Shown piece after piece: positions 26,553 through 34,411 of a DNA stretch of 34,411 bases. Every line of letters begins with the position of its first letter. Positions within the stretch are counted from its first letter, which is position 1. The position numbers and the translations under genes were made by a program. The DNA comes from Symbiodinium natans. Its lineage: Eukaryota > Sar > Dinophyceae > Suessiales > Symbiodiniaceae. The notes under the pieces are model-generated. The model did no database searches and was not told the DNA's origin. It worked only from the letters and a program-made list of their open reading frames with translations. The stretch covers positions 1-34,411 of the forward strand of contig CAJNDS010001108.1 of NCBI GenBank assembly GCA_905221605.1, in the 5' to 3' direction.

Positions 26553-27185
26553 TCACTGGACGTCTGGTCTACTCCCTCTCAGAATCCGAGAAGTAGTAGC
26601 CGGACCTCGCGTTGATGCAGGCGGGTGAGTTCTTCTGATGTCTGGAACGCAGGGCAAAGACAGGTCAGGCGGCTGAGCAGCAGGCAGTGGACCGGAGTCT
26701 GACTCTGACTCCGGTTCTTGCTCTAGGCCGACGAGCGTGAAGCTCGGTCGTTTTCGAGCTAGAACCTGTCCATCGCTGTCCTGCGTCAGCGGTAGCCACG
26801 TCCTGCTGCTGCACTCTTGAGTTCCGGACTTTTTGTTTTCCATCCTCGCCACTCGCCAACACGATTTTGAAGGGCCGGTCTTTGCCTTTTGAAAGGGGTC
26901 TCTCGCGACAGCGTGCGTTGAATGTGCTTCTGCTGTTACTTAAATTGCAGGCGAGTTGCCAAACCACTCCTTGGCGAGCTTCTCTGCGACGTGGAAGACG
27001 CTGGTTTCACGGTCGACCTGGGACTCAAGTTGGAGAGAGACACGTTGTCTAGCGAATACCTTTAAGAAACTAGGAGCTGCACTTGCAACGTGGTCGAGTT
27101 TCCGCCGAAGCCTCTGTAGACCACGACCTCGACCTTCCTGTTCAGCAGCCGTCGCACTTCAGTGTGTAGAGATTGTGAAACGGAT
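26553..27185 (-). CDS. Unknown gene D paralogue, multi-exon
   Basis: First block (about 27070-27185): SLHTEVRRLLNRKVEVVVYR followed by GFGGNSTTLQVQ. Second block (26949-27048, after CTAG|A): SLQLESQVDRETSVFHVAEK then LAKEWFGNSP, ending at a GC donor. Third block (from about 26903): RPLSKGKDRPFKIVLASGED then GKQKVRNS. Fourth block (26553 to about 26740): acidic and proline-rich, EQEPESESDSGPLPAAQPPD. Blocks two to four parallel exons i to iii of gene D: FHVAEKLAKEWFG with YNVAKKVVEELWG, the FKIVLASGE strand with WKLLFKERE, and an acidic serine tail. This shared architecture supports both models. Family not recognised. Confidence 0.5.
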
Positions 27186-27437
27186 TCTGGGAGAGAGGGC
27201 ACGAACGCGCTAGGTGCGTGGCGTGCTTCTCTTCGACACGTTATTCTTGACGCCAGCCGCCTTTAGAAAGGCAGGGGGGACATGATTGGCGTTGTGCACA
27301 AGATTGCAGCTTAAGAGGCCGACGGCTTTGGGCATGGCGAACAAGCAGAGACTCTCACCGGATGAGTTCCCCCACTTCGCCAAAAAAAAAAGACGCTCGA
27401 GCCTAAGTTTCGGGCCGATGTGATCATTTCCCAGTTC

Positions 27438-27557
27438 ACTGACGCTCAGGGCTTAAGAGGCTTGGGCATGGATTCGAAGCGTCCCTGAACGCCTCACCTG
27501 CTTGGATTCATGTTCTAGGCTACTTCATGCAGGTTCCACGCTTGTTCCTCACCCAGC
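27438..27557 (-). ncRNA. Structured RNA element, copy 9 (subfamily B)
   Basis: Pairings are P1 ACTG (27438-27441) with CAGC (27554-27557), one A-C; P1b GAGG with CCTC; P2 GCATGGA (27466-27472) with TCCACGC (27535-27541), one A-C; and P3 GAAGCGT (27476-27482) with ACGCCTC (27489-27495), one A-C, loop CCCTGA. All three mismatches are U-G on the minus strand. Copies 6 and 7 have C-A mismatches where this copy has true pairs in P3. Confidence 0.65.
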
Positions 27558-27739
27558 TTGCTGGGGGTACGACTGAATGGTTCTCTTGTGAAATCTTGCG
27601 AATGCTTCGCTTTGAGCAACACCTTGCTGGTTTTCCATGTCTGTGGCGTTGCGCTACACTGAGCAGCTGCCCTCCGATTGGCCGACAGCCACCCAGGCGC
27701 GTCAACAATTGCAAATTCGATCTCCCCCTTCGTGTGCAA
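27515..27739 (-). CDS. Open frame with FAIVDAPGWLSANRRAAAQ module
   Basis: The 75-codon minus-strand frame starts MHTKGEIE, continues FAIVDAPGWLSANRRAAAQ, then TWKTSKVLLKAKHSQDF. It then runs into the 5' part of RNA element copy 9, so the last 15-20 codons are probably not coding. The FAIVDAP module is shared with 12.8 kb, and related modules occur beside repeat R. No family recognised. Confidence 0.35.
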   Translation of the reverse strand: MHTKGEIEFAIVDAPGWLSANRRAAAQCSATPQTWKTSKVLLKAKHSQDFTREPFSRTPSKLGEEQAWNLHEVA

Positions 27740-28062
27740 GACCTCGTCGCGGTCGCGTTACGCCGCGGCTCTGATGCCACCCAGCACATCAGCCCCTCGT
27801 CTGGGTGTCATACTCCCGAGAACGTTGCTCCCCGGAGAAAGGGCGTTCTCGCCGCGGGAGCGTTGGCCCCAACATCAGAGCGGTGCCCAACTCCGTCTTA
27901 GGTTCTCGCACTCTGCATCTCGCGATCACATGAGATGTCGTCAAACCGCCGCGGCGACAGCTTGGCGTCGGGTACAGGTAGCTTGCCGATTTCTTGCTTC
28001 CGCAGTCGCCCTTAGCTTCCGTGTTTGAGCGTCGGGCTCTGTTGGTCAGAAGGATCCTACAG

Positions 28063-28215
28063 GTCTAGCTGGCCAGCCACCGCCAGCTGGGACGACGTGC
28101 AGCTTGAGGTCACGCCTGGTCGTCCTCGGTAAGACCAAACGCTTGCGCGGCTGTCGTCTCCCGTCGTTCTTCTGCACGATTTGATGTCTCCCCGCTTCTC
28201 GTAGAACCTCCATGC
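28063..28215 (-). CDS. Coding exon, unknown protein
   Basis: After CCAG|G (AG at 28217-28216) the frame reads AWRFYEKRGDIKSC. In the neighbouring frame KNDGRRQPRKRLVLPRTTRR and DLKLHVVPAGGGWPARPV also look coding, so a short intron or frameshift between the two is likely. Edges approximate. Function unknown. Confidence 0.4.
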
Positions 28216-28519
28216 CTGGTGCTTCGGTTCTGCGAGCTCATCCGCAGATGACCCCCCGGGCAGTCGACATCGGTCCGCCTTTTCTTAGCTTTTCGAAGTC
28301 AAGCAAAGACATGACATTGCGGGTACGGGGGAATAGATACTGCCGGCTTTTTTTTTACGGCTTGGCCGAGTCCGAGTCATCGAGTCCGGACGCTCTCGTG
28401 TCATTCTCCCTCTTGAAGTCTTCGGTTATACTTGAACTCAGCGCCCGGAGCGTGCAATACGAGCAGCTGCGTTCCGATTGGACAACAGCCGCAAGATAAC
28501 ACGCAACGGACGGGCTTCA

Positions 28520-28795
28520 TTTTCACAGCAGCTTCTCTGCCTCAAATGTCTTCCGAGGAGTAGATGACCAATAGTTGCCCTGCAATACACCGTCCTAATT
28601 AAAAAATAAATGTTTCAAATCGGGTCCTTTCTAGGAGAAGAGCCCTGTAAATATAGTAGTGGATGCAATAAAAAATGCACACGAGATGTTTGGAAAGGGT
28701 TTTATTTGGCGAGAAGGCTCCTAGCAGTTTATTAAAATTCATACCATAATGAATTTTAACAGCTGTCTGACCGGTGTCGTCCGTTGAAGTTGTAG
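28520..28795. repeat. 300-bp interspersed repeat R, copy 3
   Basis: Shares with copy 4 the variants GGATGCAATAAAAAATGCAC and GCTCCTAG. It ends in an AT-rich region instead of the satellite. The left flank carries the WL-SNR module at about 28475. Confidence 0.85.
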
Positions 28796-28924
28796 CAGGT
28801 CTTTAGAATATATTCATCAACAGGTGTCTGACAGGTCTAGTGGGCCGAGTTGTTCAAGTTCAATTAATCGATAGGTATCTGACAGGTGTCAAAGACCGAG
28901 TTGTTCAAGTTCAATTAATTCAAT
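28796..28924. repeat. GACAGGTGT-bearing AT-rich repeats
   Basis: Units of CAGGTGTCTGACAGGT, then GAGTTGTTCAAGTTCAATTA, spaced about 55-60 bp. Confidence 0.65.
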
Positions 28925-29440
28925 AGATAAATGTAATGTAATTAGTTTAATTTAATTTTTATTGAATCAATTCCATTCATTTGATCAATGTAATTCATTT
29001 AATCCATTTAATTCATGTAATTCATTTAATTCATTTAATTCATTTAATTCATTTAACTCATTTAATTCATTTAATTCATTTAATTCATTTAATTCACTTA
29101 ATTCATTTAATGCATTTAATTCATTTAATTCATGCTTTAATTCATTTGATTCCTTTAATTCATTAAATTCATTTAATTCACTTAATTCATTTAATTAATC
29201 TAATTCATCTAATTGATCTAATTCATTTAATTCACTTAATTCATTTATTTCATTGAATTCATTTAACTGACTTAATTCATTTAATTCATGTAATTCATGT
29301 AATTCACTTAATTGATTTAAATCATTTAAATCATTTCATTCATTTAATTCATTTAATTCATTTTATTAATTGAATTCATTTAATTCATTCAATAAGTTTA
29401 GTTAATTAAATTAATTTAATTTATTCACTTTGAATAATGT
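28925..29440. repeat. AT-rich array, (AATTCATTT)n
   Basis: Long run of TTTAATTCA units with occasional variants. No coding content. Confidence 0.93.
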
Positions 29441-29490
29441 AATAAACTTTTTAATGCCTGACACCCGTGGGACATGCGTCTCGAACATGT

Positions 29491-29525
29491 GCGGGGGAGG
29501 GTAGGGGGGAGGGGGGGGGGGGGCT
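29491..29525 (+). repeat. G-rich tract
   Basis: GGGGG, GGG, GGGGGG and a run of at least 12 G, within a fragment of the satellite. Confidence 0.6.
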
Positions 29526-29865
29526 GAGAGCGTTGTCCTTGAGAGGTGTGGGACAGGTGTCAAAAAACATATTCGACTGATTGAACTCACTAAATTGAAC
29601 GTGTTCCTTTAAATGAATTTAACTAATTGGCATGTGTTTGACAGGTGTTAAAATTACTCGATTCATTGAATTAATTACTTCGAATATGTTTATGTACAAG
29701 AGTTGAATTTATTGGCAGGTGTTCGACAGATATCAAAAAAAGTATTCGATTGATTGCATTAATTTAAAAAAATCATTTAAATGAGTTTAATGAATTGACA
29801 GGTGTTCGATAGGTGTCAAAATTATTTGGCCGATTGAACTGAAGAAATAGTATGTGTGCAAGGGA
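29526..29865. repeat. GACAGGTGT AT-rich repeat, second block
   Basis: About four units of roughly 85 bp containing TGACAGGTGT followed by A/T-rich sequence with TTAATT. Confidence 0.6.
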
Positions 29866-30300
29866 CAAACTGTTTAAATGGTCTCCTTTCTTTACTTGAA
29901 TAGATTGAATTCAGAAGATTTATTACATTAGTCAAACAAATTGAGTTGAATAAATGAATTAAATTACTTGCATCAATTAATTTAAATTAGGAGTCTTAAA
30001 CTTAGTTTTTTTAAAATTTGGATGAATTTTGCTAAGACCGGCCAAGCACTTGGTGGCCAGTAGAAAACACGCTCGATTAGGAAGTGGAAACATAACAGAC
30101 ACATTGAACGAATGAGTTCGAGATCTCATTGGCCAGTAAAATGTGCAAAGAATGGTGTTGTCGCAATCGGACCGGGCAGTCGATAGCAACATGACGTAAT
30201 GCAAACAGACACCTGAGTGGCCAGTAGAATTCGCTCGGGATAAAAAAGAATTGAATCCAAGCCTTCCTCTTTCCCATCCAACCCATCATCCCTGACTGGT
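29866..30300. other. AT-rich spacer with three TGGCCAGTA motifs
   Basis: TGGCCAGTAGAA occurs near 30053 and 30212, and TTGGCCAGTAAAA near 30130. The same core occurs near 20830 and 26218. No exon seen. Confidence 0.4.
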
Positions 30301-30310
30301 TGCTGCCCCG

Positions 30311-30529
30311 TTGGGAATCTGTTCCGCAGGTGGTTGGTGCGAGGACGGAATCCCGTTCCAAGGACCCACCCCCCCCGGACTCATTCTCCTTCCGGGGCAG
30401 CGTTGGGTGAAACATTGGTGGTCGGACGGCAGGACCAGCACGACGGCAAACCGGCTGCACGTATTCGCCAAGTGCGAAGGCAGAAAAGGCGTTGATATAC
30501 GTGGAGGTAGCCCTTTTCGTTTTGCATGA
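30311..30529 (+). CDS. Possible plus-strand coding frame
   Basis: The plus-strand frame contains GGWCEDGIPFQGPTPPGLIL, then QRWVKHWWSDGRTSTTANRL and HVFAKCEGRKGVDI, ending in TGA. Tryptophan- and glycine-rich composition looks protein-like, but there is no ATG at the start and no paralogue in the window. Confidence 0.28.
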   Translation: MGICSAGGWCEDGIPFQGPTPPGLILLPGQRWVKHWWSDGRTSTTANRLHVFAKCEGRKGVDIRGGSPFRFA

Positions 30530-30934
30530 ACATCGGTCACCTTCGGTCTCAGATTCGGTAAAGCAGTTTACAATTGATGCACGGCTGCTTCTCTATCATC
30601 ATGGACCCCGGCTTTTATAAACATGATTCTCTGTTTCAGAAGCTTTTCTGGCATGCATTTCGGATTATGCATGGCTGGTGCGAATCTCCAAGAACTTCTC
30701 TTACCCCTCGGGGTTTCAATAACACCTTGCTGATCAAGCTCCTCCCGTTTCATTTTTGCTGCGGAGTAGCCGCAGCTACACTCCGATTGGAGGGTAGCCA
30801 CAATACACCATCAGCAGTTGTGACTTCGGCAGATAAGCCCTTGCTGCCTTCTTGTCTCTGCCCGGGGTCGTGCAGTTCAAGCAGCGGCGATCCGATTGGA
30901 CAACAGCCACAGGACAACACGACCACGCGGACAT
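30530..30934. other. Low-evidence region with WL-SNR modules
   Basis: Two GATTGGA modules near 30784 and 30893. The first reads WLPSNRSVAAA on the minus strand. Otherwise I see no gene. Confidence 0.35.
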
Positions 30935-31225
30935 CATCTCTTACAGCAGCTTCTCTGCCTCAAATGTCTTCCGGGAAGTAGATGACCAATAGTTGCTCTG
31001 CAATACACCGTCCTAATTAAAAAATAAATGGTTCAAATCGGGTCCTTTCTAAGAGAAGAGCCCTGTTAATATAGTAGTGGATGCAATAAAAAATGCACAC
31101 GAGATGTTTGGAAAGGGTTTTGTTTGGCGAGAAGGCTCCTAGGAGTTTATTAAAATTCATACCATAATGAATTTTAACAGCTGTCTGACCGGTGTCGCCC
31201 GTTGAAGTTGTTGAAGTTTATGAGT
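30935..31225. repeat. 300-bp interspersed repeat R, copy 4
   Basis: Nearly identical to copy 3 in its diagnostic variants but continues directly into the satellite as copy 2 does. Confidence 0.88.
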
Positions 31226-34085
31226 TCATGGTTCGGTTTTTGAGTTTATGCGCTGTGGACAGGTGTGAGACCTATGTGTGGACAGCTGCGTCTCGGTTGA
31301 TTTCATTTTTGAAAGCAACTTGCTTGATTGTTGCATTTCTTTCAATTGGACATAGAAGTAGTGCACACCAGTGAGACACATGTGCCGTAGTCGTGTCCCG
31401 GACCTGTGTCCCTGTGACGCCTGTCGGATCGGTGTTGCCCGTTGAAGTTGTTCAAGCCTTTGAGTTTATGGTTGGAGTGCTTGGAGTTTTTTTTTGTGTT
31501 TATGCACTCCGGACACGTGTGAGACTTATGTGAGGACAGGTGCGTCTCTATAGTGGACACCTGTGAGACATATGTGCCGAACCCGTGTCCCGGACGTCTG
31601 TCCTTGTGACAGCTGTTGGATCGGTGTCGACTGTTGAAGTTGAACCTCTACTTTATGGTTCGAGTGTCTGGAGTTTTTGAGTTTATGCACTCCGGACACC
31701 TGTGAGACCTATGTTCGGACAGGCGGCTTGATGAAGGCATTTCTTCAATTGGAAATTGAGTTAGTGGACACCCGTGAGACATGTGTGCCGAACCCGTGTC
31801 GCGGACCTCTGTCCCTGTGACAGCTGTCGGATCGGTGTTGCCCGTTGAAGTTGTTCAAGCTTCTGAGTTTATGGTTCGAGCCTTCGGCGATTTTTGGCTT
31901 ATGCATTCCGGACAGGTGTCAGACCTATGTGCGGACAGGTGTGTTTCCGTTGATTTCATTCTTGAAAGCAACTTGCTTCATTCTTGCATTTCTTCAAGTT
32001 TGATGTTTGAAAAAAAAATGGACACCAGTGAGACATCTGTGCCGTACTCGTGTCCCGGACCTCTGTCCCTGTGACACTTTTCGGATCGGTGTAGCCCGTT
32101 GAAGTTGTTCGAGTTTCTGAGTTTATGGTTCGAGTGTTTGGAGTCTTTTTTTCTGTTTATGCACTCCGGACACGTGTGAGACCTATGTGAGGACAGGTGC
32201 ATCTCTATAGTGGACACCTGTGAGACATATGTGCCGAACCCGTGTCCCGGACGTCTGTGCTTGTTGCAGCTGTTGGATCGGTGTCGACTGTTGAAGTTGT
32301 TTGAGCTTTTTTATGGTTCGAGTGTGTGGAGTTTTTGAGCTTATGCACTCCGGACACCTGTGAGACCTATGTTCGGACAGGTGGCTTGATGATTGCATTT
32401 CTTCAATGGGAAAAATATAATTAGTGGACACCTGTGAGACATAGGTGTCGAACCCGTGTCCCGGACCTCTGTCCTGTGACACCTGTCGGACTGGTGTTGC
32501 CCGTTGAAGTTGTTCAAGCTTCTGAGTTTATGGTTCGAGCCTTCGGGGATTTTTGGCTTATGCATTCCGGACAGGTGTCGGACCTGTGTGCGGACAGGTG
32601 TGTTTCCGTTGATTTCATCCTTGAAAGCAACTTGCTTGATTCTTGCATTTCTTCAGTTGGTGTTCGAAAAAAAGTGGACACCAGTGAGACATATGTGCCG
32701 TACTCGTGTCCCGGACCTCTGTCCCTGTGACACCTCTCGGATCGGTGTAGCCCGTTGGAGTTGTTCGAGTCTTTGAGTTCATGGTTCGAGTGCTTGGAGT
32801 TTTTTTTTTTGTGTTTTTGCACTCCGGACACGTGTGAAATCTATGTGAGGACAGGTGCGTCTCTATAGTGGACACTTGTGAGACATATGTCCCGAACCCG
32901 TGGTCCCGGACGTCTGTCCTTGTGACAGCTGTTGGATCGGTGTCGACTGTTGAAGTTGAACCTTTACTTTATGGTTCGAGTGTGTGGAGTTTTTGAGCTT
33001 ATGCACTCCGGACACCTGTGAGACCTATGTTCGGACAGGTGGCTTGATGATTGCATTTCTTCAATGGGAAAAATATAATTAGTGGACACCTGTGAGACAT
33101 ACGTGTCGAACCCGCGTCCCGGACCTCTGTCCTGTGACACCTGTCGGACTGGTGTTGCCCGTTGAAGTTGTTCAAGCTTCTGAGTTTATGGTTCGAGCCT
33201 TCGGGGATTTTTGGCTTATGCATTCCGGACAGGTGTCAGACCTGTGTGCGGACAGGTGTGTTTCCGTTGATTTCATCCTTGAAAGCAACTTGCTTGATTC
33301 TTGCATTTCTTCAGTTGATGTTCGAAAAAAAAGTGGACACCAGTGAGACATATGTGCCGTACCCATGTCCCGGACGTCCGTCACTGTGATACCTCTCGGA
33401 TCGGTGTAGCCCGTTGAAGTTGTTCGAGTTTCTGAGTTTATGGTTCGAGTGCTTTGAGCTTTTGAGTTTATGCACTCCAGACACGTGTGCGACCTGTGTG
33501 AGGACAGGTGCGTCTTTATAGTGGACACCTGTGAGACATATGTGCCGAACCCGTGTCCCGGACGTCTGTCCTTGTGACAGCTGTTGGATCGGTGTCGACG
33601 GTTGAAGTTGAACCTTTACTTTATGGTTCGAGTGTGTGGAGTTTTTGAGCTTATGCACTCCGGACACCTGTGAGACCTATGTTCGGACAGGTGGGTTGAT
33701 GATTGGATTTCTTCAATTGGAAATTGAATTAGTGGACACCTGTGGGACATATGTGTCGAACCCGTGTACCGGACCTCTGTCCCTGTGACACCTCTCGGAT
33801 CGGTGTTGCCCGTTCATTCTTGAAAGCAACTTGCTTGATTCTTGCGTTTCTTTAATTGGTGTTTGAAATAAAAAAGTGGACACCAGTGAGACATATGTGC
33901 CGTACCCATGTACCGGACGGATTTTTTGTGTTTGTTTTTGTTTATGCACTCTGGACACGTGTGAGACCTATGTGAGGACAGGTGCGTCTCTACGGGACAC
34001 CTGTGAGACATATGTGTCGAACCCGTGTCCCGGACGTCTGTCCTTGTGACAGCTGTTGGAGATCGGTGTCGACTGTTGCAGTTGC
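31226..34085. repeat. GACACCTGTGAGAC satellite, block 4 (higher-order)
   Basis: Three monomer types can be told apart by the base triplet in CGGTGT-TGC/TAG/CGA. They alternate in fixed order with spacings of about 210, 250 and 195 bp, giving a higher-order unit of about 655 bp. The CGACTG monomer starts at about 31622, 32279, 32937 and 33590. Confidence 0.88.
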
Positions 34086-34103
34086 TTAAGCTTTTTAATT
34101 TAT

Positions 34104-34184
34104 ACATGCCAGGGGGTTTGAACCTAGACAAGTCTCTCCCGCAGATGTCAAGGACGTTCCTATACCACTGAGCTGAGTGGACTT
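34104..34184 (-). tRNA. Degenerate tRNA-like sequence with A and B boxes
   Basis: The minus strand has a box A-like CAGCTCAGTGG (34175-34165) and a perfect box B GGTTCAAACCC (34124-34114), 40 bases apart. The D-stem forms three of four pairs, but the anticodon, T and acceptor stems pair poorly and position 33 is not T. It is therefore more likely a tRNA pseudogene or the head of a tRNA-derived SINE than a working tRNA. Confidence 0.4.
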
Positions 34185-34411
34185 TATCCTGTAACTATTA
34201 ATTGATTGATAATTATAATTTGATTTATAATGAATGATTAATTAACAATTAATTAATAATTAATCAATGATTAATTAATAATTAGTCAATAATTAATTAA
34301 TGATTAATTAATAATTAATTAATCATGAATTAATAATTGATTTATAATTAATTAAGAATTAATTAATAATCAATTAAGAATTAATTAAGAATTAAATAAT
34401 AATTAATTAAT
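34185..34411. repeat. AT-rich array, (TTAATTAA)n to the window end
   Basis: Imperfect TTAATTAAT and AATTAATAA units with hardly any G or C; continues past the right edge. Confidence 0.93.

Noticed and set aside
3116-27557. Hammerhead-type ribozyme for the RNA element
   Set aside because: No CUGANGA and GAAA core at the needed positions in either orientation.
16286-34085. Many short frames such as MSHWCPL and RHMCRTRVPD in the satellite
   Set aside because: They recur with the monomer, in all frames and on both strands, and break at random; no codon-level conservation seen.

Overview
This window looks like repeat-rich nuclear DNA from a microbial eukaryote, probably an alga or other protist. 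Coding DNA comes in short pieces whose frames join only across short introns. Acceptors are mostly AG|G, donors are a mix of GT, GC and GA, and several introns are only about 40-120 nt. The AG|G acceptors and GC/GA donors resemble dinoflagellates. Two apparent TATA boxes are less typical of that group, so the lineage stays open. Nearly all supported coding sequence is on the minus strand, and only one fragment (cyclin-like) belongs to a family I recognise with reasonable confidence.

Layout. 1-3.1 kb: minus-strand exon fragments, beginning with a PHO80-type cyclin fold cut by the left edge. 3.1-10.8 kb: minus-strand gene clusters, including two copies of one unknown four-exon gene segment (4401-5031 and 8579-9135) with matching exon lengths and phases, a possibly ubiquitin-like exon (3314-3937) and a TATA-linked gene (7293-7870). 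10.8-14.9 kb: local duplications with a few exons. 14.9-20.8 kb: a 300-bp interspersed repeat, AT-rich arrays, a complex satellite and polypurine tracts. 20.8-22.4 kb: a low-repeat island with a minus-strand three-exon gene. 22.4-25.6 kb: the 300-bp repeat, satellite and a 1.4-kb GAGAAA tract. 25.6-28.5 kb: a small plus-strand ORF behind a TATA box and a G-rich block, then minus-strand genes, including a paralogue of the 21-kb gene. 28.5-34.4 kb: the 300-bp repeat twice, AT-rich arrays, satellite and a degenerate tRNA-like sequence.

The standout is a dispersed element of about 95-122 bp present nine times (3116, 5929, 6866, 8205, 9715, 10934, 11934, 26284 and 27438). Its copies can form the same nested set of helices, and all four helices show compensatory base changes between copies. 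Almost all residual mismatches are A-C on the plus strand, which would be G-U wobbles on the minus strand. That points to a structured RNA read in the same direction as most genes here. Copies lie between coding clusters. I do not recognise it as a known RNA family.

All gene models were made by eye from frame, splice signals and comparison between paralogous copies. No database search was possible.
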